Source of the DNA: Lachnospiraceae bacterium
GTDB taxonomy: Bacteria; Bacillota; Clostridia; Lachnospirales; Lachnospiraceae
Length of the DNA stretch: 5,351 nucleotides
Direction of reading: 5' to 3'
NCBI GenBank assembly: GCA_017463035.1
Contig: JAFTPY010000273.1
Span: 1-5,351, forward strand
The first letter of the stretch is position 1. Each line of letters opens with the position of its first letter. The position numbers and the translations under genes were made by a program. This document shows, piece by piece, positions 1 through 5,351 of this stretch. The notes beneath the pieces were generated by a model. The model searched no databases. It was not told the DNA's origin and worked only from the letters and a program-made list of their open reading frames with translations.

Positions 1-1133
1 ACTCTTGCTCCGATTTCCATAAACACCGGATTACAGGAATTCTTGATTCCGTCCAAAAACGTCTCGCTCCCGTGCCCTCCTACCTTATGGCAGTGAATCG
101 TCCGGTCCTCTACAATCTTATAACCGGGACAATAAAAGTTGTCATTAACCGTAACTTCATTATTCTCAAATGCCGCAGTAGCCGTGACAATCTTAAAAGT
201 AGACCCCGGCTCGTACGTATCGCTGATACACGGATTTCTCCACATCTGGTTTAACAGCGTGTTCTTCTCCTCAGTGGACAACGTCGTCCCTGTGGTCTTT
301 GCGGCATATTCCGAATTCAAGGTATACGGATCATTTAAATCAAACTCCGGCACATTGGCCATAGCATATATTTCACCGTTTTGCGGATTCATCAATATCA
401 TACTGACATGATTGGCATTTTTCGCTTCCAGTACCTTCATGGCTGCCTGTTCCGCATAACGCTGGATATTTACATCCAGACTGATCGTCAGCGAATTTCC
501 GGCAACAGGCTCCTGTCTGTTCTCAGCCGCATTGGGTATCTCGGTACCGTGAGCCGTGGTTAAAGTAAGAATTTTCCCCGGAATCCCCTCCAGCATGGAA
601 TCATATTTAACCTCCAGCCCGATGATTCCCTGATTATCTCCGCCGGTAAACCCAATGACTCTGGATGCCAGCGTCCCAAACGGATAATATCGCTTATAGT
701 CCTCATCCACCATGACGCCATCCAGTTCAAAACTTCGAAGGTAATCTGCGGTCTCTTTCTCCACATTTGCCTTAATTCGTTCGATGGAGGACACCTATTC
801 CACCCGCTTCCGAACCGTTTCTTCCGAGATTTCCAATACCTCCGACAATACGGAAATAACCCGTTCCGGATCGGTAATCTGATTATGAATTACAGACACG
901 GTACAAACAGGCTTATTATCTGCAAGTACCTCGCCGTTTCTGTCGTATATAATTCCTCTGGCAGCCTTAATACTACGCTCCCGCTCATGCAGTTCCTGCG
1001 CTTTCACCGCATAAGTTTCGGAATTCAAAATCATCAGATAAACCAGTCTTCCCACCAGACCGAACGATGCCGCCAGCAGGATGCAAATTACCAACAACGC
1101 GGTTTTCCTTTGTTTGGTTGTAATCTGTCTCAT
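1..1133 (-). pseudogene. Second tandem class B penicillin-binding protein (SpoVD/FtsI-like), interrupted by an in-frame TAG and cut by the window edge
   Basis: Class B PBPs are membrane-anchored D,D-transpeptidases that cross-link septal or spore peptidoglycan. The ATG at 1131-1133 opens a frame with a short cytoplasmic N-terminus, one membrane segment (about residues 11-36) and the start of the PBP dimerisation domain (GIIYDRNGEVLA, about 60-71). Codon 113 (795-797) is TAG. The same frame then stays open for 264 more codons to base 3, with family-typical sequence: YKRYYPFGTLASRVIGF, then a segment ending IIGLEVKYD, the catalytic SxxK motif as STFK (S about codon 311, bases 201-203) and SxN as SCN (about codon 366). 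KTG would lie beyond the left edge. I see no frameshift. The fragment before the TAG has the membrane anchor but no catalytic domain, so it should be inactive. By Bacillus-type gene order this would be the SpoVD position, but that assignment is uncertain. A true pseudogene, a sequencing error and amber readthrough all remain possible. Confidence 0.85.
795..797 (-). other. In-frame amber (TAG) codon within the second PBP gene
   Basis: The codons read GTG GAA TAG GTG TCC TCC on the minus strand, so the protein goes KRVE, stop, VSSIERIK. Sequence on both sides reads as one continuous PBP dimerisation domain. From memory of clostridial relatives, a lysine (AAG) is common at this place, which would make it a single A-to-T change. 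That ancestral residue is an inference. The intact paralogue next door has a sense codon at the aligned position. Confidence 0.9.
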
Positions 1134-1143
1134 TCTACTCCGC
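1134..1143 (-). promoter_or_regulatory. Ribosome binding site of the second PBP gene
   Basis: GCGGAG (1138-1143) lies only 4 nt before the ATG at 1133. This spacing is tighter than for the other genes in the operon. The 42-nt gap back to the preceding gene's stop shows no hairpin, terminator or promoter that I can support, so co-transcription is expected. Confidence 0.55.
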
Positions 1144-1175
1144 GAAAGTTTTTTAACAGTTTATGCATCCGGCTT

Positions 1176-3140
1176 CTATTCCATGTCATCCGGAATGGCC
1201 TGCATATTACTTTCGTTCATGTCCGGATCGTACACAACGCCCGTATCACCGATTTCTCCGATCTGCATTTCCACATCTTCTTCGTCGATCACAAAGCTCG
1301 GATACCGAATCTCCGTATCCGGATAAATCTTCAAATATGGCAACGCCTCTTCCAAAATATCTGCCGCCAGCTCCGATGCAATGGAAGCACGGCTTTGTAA
1401 TTCCTCGTCCGCAGCTTCATCTACCACCACATAAATCATGACTTTCGGATTATCCGCAGGGGCACATCCGATAAAGGATACCAGATACTTTCCCTCGCTA
1501 CGCGGCAATTTCTGGGCCGTTCCCGTCTTTCCGCCGATCAGATATCCTTCCACCTGTGCAGCGGTAGCGGTTCCCTCCTGTACCGTCAGATAAAACGCAT
1601 CCCGTAAAAATTCGGAGGTCTCCTTAGACACCGTAGAATGCACTACCCGCGGCTCGATTTTTTCCAATACAACACCGTCGGAATTCCTGATTTCTTTCAC
1701 CACATGGGGTTCATAATAGATTCCGCCGTTTACCATAGAAGCCAAGGCAGAGCCCAACTGTATCATGGTTGTATTAAAGGACATTCCGAAGCTGGCGGTT
1801 GCAAGCTCTGTGGCATTCAACTGACTTTCTTCCATCAAGATTCCCGGTACCTCTCCCGGAAGATCGATTCCGGTCAGACTTCCGAATAAAAAGCGTCTTT
1901 GATATTTTGCAAAAGCCTCTCTGCCTTCTCTCTCCGCGATTTCCATCAGGGCATCATTACAAGAATGCATAATACTTTGAGCCGCATTAATCATACCGTG
2001 GCCCCATTTGTTATGGCAGGATATGTAATAATCCGCCACCTGCTCTCCTCCGTCACAAAGGAACGTCTCCTCCGTATTGATAATCGTCTCCTCCAATGCA
2101 GACGCAACCGTGAACGGCTTAAAGGTAGAGCCCGGCTCGTAAGAATCACTGACACAAAAATTTCTCCACACACCGTACAACGCATTTAAAAAGGCTTCGT
2201 TGTCCATTGCTTCGATTTCTTCTTCACTGTACCATTTTGTAAGACTGCGGGGATTGTTCAAATCATAACTGTAGTTGGACTGCATGGCCAACACTTCACC
2301 CGAATCCACCTCCATCATCAAAACTCCCACGTTTTTTGCACCGATTTCATCCAAAAAGGCTTCGGTATGCCTTTGCACAACTCTTTGCAAATTCGAATCG
2401 ATGGTTGAAACAATCGTCATACCGTCCTTTGCCGGAATTGTTTCCTGTTGAACCGTCAAATCCGAATCATAATAATCATAAACTCTTCCGTTGATACCGC
2501 AAAGCTTGTCGTTATACTGCTGTTCGATTCCGTAAGAGGCTTCTCCGTCCGCTTTTGCAAAGCCCAGCACATGGGACGCCAACGTCCCGAAGGGATAATT
2601 CCGTAAATACTCTTCTTCAAAAGTAACACCGATGATTTTTTTCTTATCCTTATTTTCCGAACCGTCCTCTTCCTTCGGCAATTCGGCAATATACGTCTCA
2701 AGCTGCATTCGTTCCTCGTAGGTCATATACTTACGAAGCGGATGATAAGCTCTTTCTTTTTTTTCTTCGATTAAGGCTTTCATCTCCGCTTCATTAAAAC
2801 CGTAGGCAGCCTGCAATGCCCGAACCGTAGGCTCGATACATTCCGGATTTTTCGAGAGCAGACGCGGATCCAATATCAAATGATATACCTTATCGCTCTT
2901 TGCAAGAACGATACCGTTCCGGTCCAAAATCGCTCCTCTTTTATACTGTAACACCGTATCACTGCCCGTTTTCTGCGACAAAGAAGCTTTTGCATAGGTT
3001 TTATTGCTTCCCACAATCACAACCCGGATCATAACAAATAAAATACCCACAAGAAAAAGGCAAAACACAATCATCAATGTTGCCTGCATTTTGCCTGTCA
3101 ATCTCTTTGGTTTTTTTCTTCTCTTTTCACCCTGTTCCAT
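1176..3140 (-). CDS. Class B penicillin-binding protein (FtsI/PBP2B/SpoVD family transpeptidase)
   Basis: A septal peptidoglycan D,D-transpeptidase that cross-links new wall outside the membrane, normally working with an FtsW-type glycosyltransferase and the FtsL/DivIC proteins. The 654-residue protein has a basic cytoplasmic start, a membrane segment at about 20-44, a dimerisation domain at about 60-235 (RGAILDRNGIVLAKSD; NYPFGTLASHVLGF) and a transpeptidase domain at about 265-600. All three active-site motifs are present: SxxK as STFK (338-341), SxN as SCN (393-395) and KTGTA (538-542). A charged stretch (about 155-169, PKEEDGSENKDKKK) is longer than the same place in the neighbouring paralogue. 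After residue 600 there is only an acidic tail and no PASTA domain. The ATG start is set by TAGGAG six bases upstream, which overlaps the end of ftsL. The stop is TAG, with a TAA five codons later. By Bacillus synteny this is the pbpB/ftsI position, but SpoVD-type function cannot be excluded. Confidence 0.95.
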   Translation of the reverse strand: MEQGEKRRKKPKRLTGKMQATLMIVFCLFLVGILFVMIRVVIVGSNKTYAKASLSQKTGSDTVLQYKRGAILDRNGIVLAKSDKVYHLILDPRLLSKNPECIEPTVRALQAAYGFNEAEMKALIEEKKERAYHPLRKYMTYEERMQLETYIAELPKEEDGSENKDKKKIIGVTFEEEYLRNYPFGTLASHVLGFAKADGEASYGIEQQYNDKLCGINGRVYDYYDSDLTVQQETIPAKDGMTIVSTIDSNLQRVVQRHTEAFLDEIGAKNVGVLMMEVDSGEVLAMQSNYSYDLNNPRSLTKWYSEEEIEAMDNEAFLNALYGVWRNFCVSDSYEPGSTFKPFTVASALEETIINTEETFLCDGGEQVADYYISCHNKWGHGMINAAQSIMHSCNDALMEIAEREGREAFAKYQRRFLFGSLTGIDLPGEVPGILMEESQLNATELATASFGMSFNTTMIQLGSALASMVNGGIYYEPHVVKEIRNSDGVVLEKIEPRVVHSTVSKETSEFLRDAFYLTVQEGTATAAQVEGYLIGGKTGTAQKLPRSEGKYLVSFIGCAPADNPKVMIYVVVDEAADEELQSRASIASELAADILEEALPYLKIYPDTEIRYPSFVIDEEDVEMQIGEIGDTGVVYDPDMNESNMQAIPDDME

Positions 3141-3146
3141 GAATTA

Positions 3147-3152
3147 CTCCTA
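3147..3152 (-). promoter_or_regulatory. Ribosome binding site of the first PBP gene, overlapping the ftsL stop
   Basis: TAGGAG sits six bases before the ATG at 3140, and its first three bases are the TAG stop codon of the ftsL-like gene. This arrangement favours translational coupling, with terminating ribosomes re-initiating on the PBP gene. Coupling is an inference from the overlap. Confidence 0.7.
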
Positions 3153-3623
3153 CTCCGGAATATCCTTGTACTGAATTACATGTCCGTTTCTGGTGGATTC
3201 ATATGTAACCACTTCGTTATTGTTCGGATAAACCATGCCGAACTCCTTCACCGCGGTCTGATATACAACATCCCAGTCAATCTGCCCGTTTAAGCCCTCT
3301 TCCAGTGCATCGTTCTCATTCAGTAACGTAGTTAATTCCTGATCCAATACAGCCACATCTCTCTTCAGCTGTACAATGTTTCCCTGTACCTGCAGATAAT
3401 TATAACACAAGTAAAGAGTAATTGCCATAGCTGCCACCAAAAGTGTCATGGAAATAAAATCAATTCCGTGACTGAGCTTCGGTGCACGTCTCGGTGCCTC
3501 TGTGACTCTCGGGCGTGTAACCTGCTCCTGTTCTCTTTCGTAATCCGGGACCACCTGTAACTGTCTTGCAGCGGTTCCTTCTACCATATATGCTCTGTTA
3601 TAATACTTGTCCTTCGCATCCAT
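3150..3623 (-). CDS. ftsL: FtsL-like bitopic cell division protein
   Basis: The 157-residue protein has a cytoplasmic N-terminus of about 52 residues (charged, with Arg and Pro around 37-49), one membrane segment at about 54-75 (a run of I, M, L, V and A), then a leucine-rich heptad-like coiled coil at about 78-110 (QLKRDVAVLDQELTTLLNEN) and a short C-terminal part containing AVKEFGMVYP. That architecture, the AxxxxGM...P signature and the position between rsmH and a class B PBP identify it as FtsL-like. FtsL pairs with DivIC/FtsB through the coiled coil and helps recruit and activate the septal FtsW-PBP complex. FtsL proteins diverge strongly, so the name rests on architecture and position more than on sequence identity. 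The ATG is preceded by a strong AAGGAGGG. The stop is TAG, followed after one codon by TAA. Confidence 0.85.
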   Translation of the reverse strand: MDAKDKYYNRAYMVEGTAARQLQVVPDYEREQEQVTRPRVTEAPRRAPKLSHGIDFISMTLLVAAMAITLYLCYNYLQVQGNIVQLKRDVAVLDQELTTLLNENDALEEGLNGQIDWDVVYQTAVKEFGMVYPNNNEVVTYESTRNGHVIQYKDIPE

Positions 3624-3629
3624 GCCGAA

Positions 3630-3637
3630 CCCTCCTT
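3630..3637 (-). promoter_or_regulatory. Strong ribosome binding site of the ftsL-like gene
   Basis: AAGGAGGG lies six bases before the ATG at 3623 and is close to a perfect anti-16S match. It is the strongest Shine-Dalgarno sequence in the window and fixes the start of the ftsL-like gene, 18 nt after the rsmH stop. Confidence 0.8.
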
Positions 3638-3641
3638 TTTT

Positions 3642-4592
3642 CTAGCTGCGCTCAAATACCCGCAACTTTGCACTCCTTGCTCTTTTGTTTATCTCGCACT
3701 CTTCTTCACTCGGTAAAATCGGTTTTCTTGTGATTACCCTGCCTGCCGATTTCTTCCCGCATACACAAACCGGAAAGCTCGGCGGACACTCACACGGATT
3801 CTCTCTCTTTTTAAATCCCGACTTTACAATTCTGTCCTCCAGCGAATGGAATGTAATAATACATAATCTTCCGTCTTCTTCCAATAAATCGATCATATCG
3901 TCCAGTGTATTCTGCAGTACCCGTAACTCTCCGTTCAATTCGATACGAATCGCCTGAAACGTACGCTTTGACGGATGTCCGAGATTCTTCTGAATCTTCA
4001 TCGGAATCGCTGCCCGAATCGCCTCATTCAAATCACCGCAGGTCACCAACTCCTGCTTCTCTCTGCGCATCACGATATGCTTCGCAATGTTTTTTGCAAA
4101 CGGGTCTTCTCCGTAATCCCGGATAATCCGGTATAATTCGGCCTCGCTGTATCCGTTTACGATATCCTTTGCCGTCATCTCCATCCGGTGATCCATCCGC
4201 ATATCTAACGGCGCATTCTCTTCCTTGTAAGAAAATCCCCGTTCTGCCGTGTCCAACTGATAAGAGGACACTCCCAAATCCAGCAAAATTCCGCTTACCT
4301 TTTCGATTCCGAGTTCGTTCAGCACCTGTCTCATTTCACTGTAGTTGCTTCGTACCACCTGTGCAAACGGATATTTTGCGAGACGCTCCGTTGCCACAGC
4401 GATTGCATCCGCATCCTGATCGATTCCCACGAACCGACCGCCCTTTAAACGGCTGCAAACCTCTCCCGCATGCCCGGCACCTCCCAACGTACCGTCTACA
4501 TAGATACCGTCTTCCCGTATATTTAATTGTTCCAGTACTTCATCCAGCAATACCGACTTATGCCGGAATATGATTTCCTGTTCGTTTCCCAC
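3642..4592 (-). CDS. rsmH: 16S rRNA (cytosine(1402)-N(4))-methyltransferase RsmH
   Basis: RsmH (formerly MraW) uses S-adenosylmethionine to methylate N4 of C1402 in the decoding centre of 16S rRNA in the cytoplasm. The 316-residue length is normal. Family motifs appear in order: HKSVLLDEVL (11-20), the SAM-binding loop YVDGTLGGAGHAGEV (31-45), VGIDQDADAI (55-64), the catalytic-region LLDLGVSSYQLD (103-114), GFSYKEENAPLDMRMD (119-134), GHPSKRTFQAIRIELN (205-220) and ITFHSLEDRIVK (246-257). A late CxC...CxC segment (C267, C269, C276, C278) is, as I recall, typical of clostridial versions and could bind metal. The start is GTG, with AGGTGA seven bases upstream, and no ATG lies nearby. The gene follows mraZ by 20 nt. 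The TAG stop is in frame with the ftsL-like start, 18 nt downstream. Confidence 0.97.
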   Translation of the reverse strand: MGNEQEIIFRHKSVLLDEVLEQLNIREDGIYVDGTLGGAGHAGEVCSRLKGGRFVGIDQDADAIAVATERLAKYPFAQVVRSNYSEMRQVLNELGIEKVSGILLDLGVSSYQLDTAERGFSYKEENAPLDMRMDHRMEMTAKDIVNGYSEAELYRIIRDYGEDPFAKNIAKHIVMRREKQELVTCGDLNEAIRAAIPMKIQKNLGHPSKRTFQAIRIELNGELRVLQNTLDDMIDLLEEDGRLCIITFHSLEDRIVKSGFKKRENPCECPPSFPVCVCGKKSAGRVITRKPILPSEEECEINKRARSAKLRVFERS

Positions 4593-4612
4593 TCGGTATC
4601 ACCTGACCTTTC

Positions 4613-5041
4613 CTAGAAATTTATTCCGTGTTCCGCCATATGCTCCGCAATATCATCCATATCACCGAAGCAATTACTTTCCTCCCAGCGTTCCTTGCTC
4701 CAAAGTTCGATTTTGGTAAGAACCCCGACCAAAACAACATCCTTTACCAAACCGGCCTGTTCTCTCAGCTTTGTAGGAATCAGGAAGCGTCCCTGCTTGT
4801 CCACATCCACTTCTGCGGCAAAGGCCATAAAGTGACGTTGCAGTTGTCTTCCCTCTTTCGTACCCGGTAACGTTCTTAACCGTTCTACAAACTGTATCCA
4901 TTCCTCCATAGGATAAGCAAATAAGCAGCCGTCCAAGCCCATCGTTAAAATGAAATGCTCTCCCAGTTCCTCACGAAACTTCGAAGGAACGATGATACGT
5001 CCTTTCGGATCTAACGTATGAAAGCATTCACCCATGAACAT
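4613..5041 (-). CDS. mraZ: Transcriptional regulator / division protein MraZ
   Basis: MraZ is a ring-forming DNA-binding protein of the AbrB/SpoVT fold that binds repeats upstream of its own gene and controls the dcw operon. With the chosen start it is 142 residues, the usual size. It has two copies of the family's DxxxGRxxxP motif: DPKGRIIVPSKFREEL (11-26) and DKQGRFLIPTKLREQAG (81-97). I chose the ATG at 5039-5041 because the protein then begins MFMGE, as MraZ proteins usually do, and AAAGGCGG ends eight bases before it. A GTG at 5048-5050 would add three residues, and an ATG at 5033-5035 would remove two. The gene is first in the operon, and the repeat array directly upstream is its likely own operator. 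The stop is TAG. Confidence 0.97.
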   Translation of the reverse strand: MFMGECFHTLDPKGRIIVPSKFREELGEHFILTMGLDGCLFAYPMEEWIQFVERLRTLPGTKEGRQLQRHFMAFAAEVDVDKQGRFLIPTKLREQAGLVKDVVLVGVLTKIELWSKERWEESNCFGDMDDIAEHMAEHGINF

Positions 5042-5049
5042 GAACCTCA

Positions 5050-5057
5050 CCGCCTTT
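5050..5057 (-). promoter_or_regulatory. Ribosome binding site of mraZ
   Basis: AAAGGCGG ends eight bases before the ATG at 5041 and supports that start. GAGG at 5045-5048 would instead suit the internal ATG at 5035. The AAAGGCG part also looks like a degenerate last member of the AAAGTGG box array. Confidence 0.55.
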
Positions 5058-5119
5058 CACTCCACTTTGAACCACTTTCCTCCACTTTCCCCACTTATGC
5101 CTCCATTTTACTCCACTTT
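5051..5119 (-). promoter_or_regulatory. MraZ operator: array of AAAGTGG-type boxes
   Basis: On the minus strand, AAAGTGG occurs exactly at 5062-5068, 5072-5078, 5082-5088 and 5113-5119. One-mismatch versions are TAAGTGG at 5091-5097 and AAAATGG at 5103-5109, and a degenerate AAAGGCG is at 5051-5057. Box starts are 9 to 12 bp apart, mostly 10, so they fall on one face of the helix. MraZ of Mycoplasma is known to bind AAAGTGG(T/G) repeats at about 10-bp spacing, and E. coli MraZ binds TGGG-type repeats at the same period. The array spans the promoter spacer, the -10 and the mraZ leader, so binding should block transcription initiation. Confidence 0.85.
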
Positions 5120-5133
5120 TATGGATTTTTCAA
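5105..5133 (-). promoter_or_regulatory. Predicted sigma-A promoter of the mraZ operon
   Basis: TTGAAA (5128-5133) and TAAAAT (5105-5110) are separated by exactly 17 nt, close to the vegetative consensus. Transcription would start near 5098, giving a leader of about 57 nt to the mraZ ATG. One MraZ box lies in the spacer, one overlaps the -10, and the rest lie at or downstream of the start. The promoter sits just after the upstream gene's terminator, as expected for the first promoter of the operon. Confidence 0.7.
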
Positions 5134-5154
5134 GCCCTAAATGCAAAGAAACAT

Positions 5155-5185
5155 AAAAAAAGCACTTAGTTTTACCTAAGTGCTT
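5155..5185 (-). terminator. Rho-independent terminator of the upstream gene
   Basis: A perfect 10-bp stem (AAGCACTTAG at 5160-5169 with CTAAGTGCTT at 5176-5185) encloses a 6-nt loop. On the minus strand it is followed by a run of T (5155-5161, two of them paired in the stem). It lies 25 nt after the stop of the partial gene at 5211 and 21 nt before the mraZ promoter, so it separates the two units. On the plus strand the stem is followed by CAAAAAA, so termination there is not expected. Confidence 0.85.
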
Positions 5186-5210
5186 CAAAAAATATCGTTT
5201 AAACATGAAA

Positions 5211-5351
5211 TTATTGAGTTATAAATATCTTCCGCTTTTCTTTTCTCTTTTTTAACAGTCGGCGAATCTTTCCGCCGGCAATCGTAGCTACAATTACTCC
5301 CGACACCACATAGTTGACCGGAATCTCCGTTCCCCAAATACAAGTGCTGTC
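5211..5351 (-). CDS. C-terminal end of an unrecognised, probably membrane-anchored protein (partial)
   Basis: The minus-strand frame entering at 5351 is open for 46 codons and ends in TAA at 5211-5213, followed 25 nt later by a terminator, so it looks like a genuine gene end. The visible residues include a short hydrophobic stretch (YVVSGVIVATIAGG, about 14-27), then a strongly basic tail (KIRRLLKKRKEKRK, 28-41) and the end IFITQ. This fits a last membrane segment with a cytoplasmic positively charged tail, by the positive-inside rule. I cannot name the family from this fragment. The terminator and separate promoter suggest it does not belong to the dcw operon. Confidence 0.65.
   Translation of the reverse strand, partial: DSTCIWGTEIPVNYVVSGVIVATIAGGKIRRLLKKRKEKRKIFITQ

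Noticed and set aside
560..766. A 68-codon minus-strand frame in the region after the amber codon
   Set aside because: It is out of frame with the conserved PBP sequence that covers the same bases. The in-frame translation carries the family motifs; this one does not.
792..794. GTG directly after the amber codon as a restart site, giving a split PBP
   Set aside because: A product starting here would lack the membrane anchor and signal, so the catalytic domain would stay in the cytoplasm without its substrate. Upstream GGGTGG is only a modest ribosome site.
795..797. The amber codon as a pyrrolysine site or a general TAG reassignment
   Set aside because: PBPs are not known pyrrolysine proteins, no pyl gene or suppressor tRNA is visible, and the four other genes stop at TAG at normal family lengths.
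885..1400. A 171-codon plus-strand open frame across the junction of the two PBP genes
   Set aside because: It is antisense to conserved PBP coding sequence on both sides of the junction, has no convincing ribosome site and shows no recognisable protein features.
4169..4573. A 134-codon plus-strand open frame opposite rsmH
   Set aside because: It lies wholly inside the rsmH coding region, and its Pro/Arg/His-rich composition is what an antisense shadow of that gene would give.
5048..5050. GTG start for mraZ, adding three residues
   Set aside because: MraZ proteins normally begin MFMGE, and AAAGGCGG is correctly spaced for the ATG at 5041 but too close to this GTG. It stays a minor alternative.
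5051..5119. CRISPR-like or tandem-repeat array
   Set aside because: The units are 7-bp boxes at about 10-bp period with no spacer-length unique sequences. The position before mraZ explains them as an MraZ operator.
5155..5190. The hairpin as a bidirectional terminator
   Set aside because: Only the minus strand has a T-run after the stem; the plus strand continues CAAAAAA, and no plus-strand gene leads into it.

Overview
The window holds the promoter-proximal end of a bacterial dcw (division and cell wall) cluster. Everything is transcribed on the minus strand, so it reads right to left: the end of an unrelated upstream gene, a terminator, a promoter with an operator array, then mraZ, rsmH, an ftsL-like gene and two tandem class B penicillin-binding protein (PBP) genes. 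The second PBP gene runs off the left edge. The order mraZ-rsmH-ftsL-PBP-PBP, the strong AGGAGG-type ribosome sites, the moderate GC content and the four-cysteine CxC...CxC segment in RsmH all suggest a Firmicute of class Clostridia, most likely Lachnospiraceae. This is inferred from family knowledge; no search was run.

Right edge (about 5042-5351): 46 codons of the C-terminus of an unrecognised gene end at 5211. A 10-bp perfect hairpin with a minus-strand U-tract follows (5155-5185). Next come a sigma-A-type promoter (TTGAAA, 17 nt, TAAAAT; 5105-5133) and a run of six clear boxes, plus one degenerate box, of the form AAAGTGG at roughly 10-bp period (5051-5119). These match the known MraZ binding motif. 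They overlap the promoter spacer and -10 and continue through the mraZ leader to the ribosome site, so the operon is probably autorepressed by MraZ.

Operon (1-5041): mraZ (regulator), rsmH (16S rRNA methyltransferase), an ftsL-like bitopic divisome protein, and an intact 654-residue class B PBP are spaced 9 to 42 nt apart, as in a co-transcribed unit. The second PBP gene (1-1133) is in one continuous frame but carries a TAG codon at codon 113. Downstream of it the frame stays open to the window edge and keeps the SxxK and SxN active-site motifs. It is either a recent nonsense mutation (or sequencing error), or it needs readthrough.

I see no novel multi-gene system here; the genes are ordinary core cell-division genes. 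The points worth a second look are the isolated amber codon in the second PBP, the long MraZ operator, the use of TAG as the stop of all four complete genes, and a conserved cysteine pair near the active site of both PBPs.
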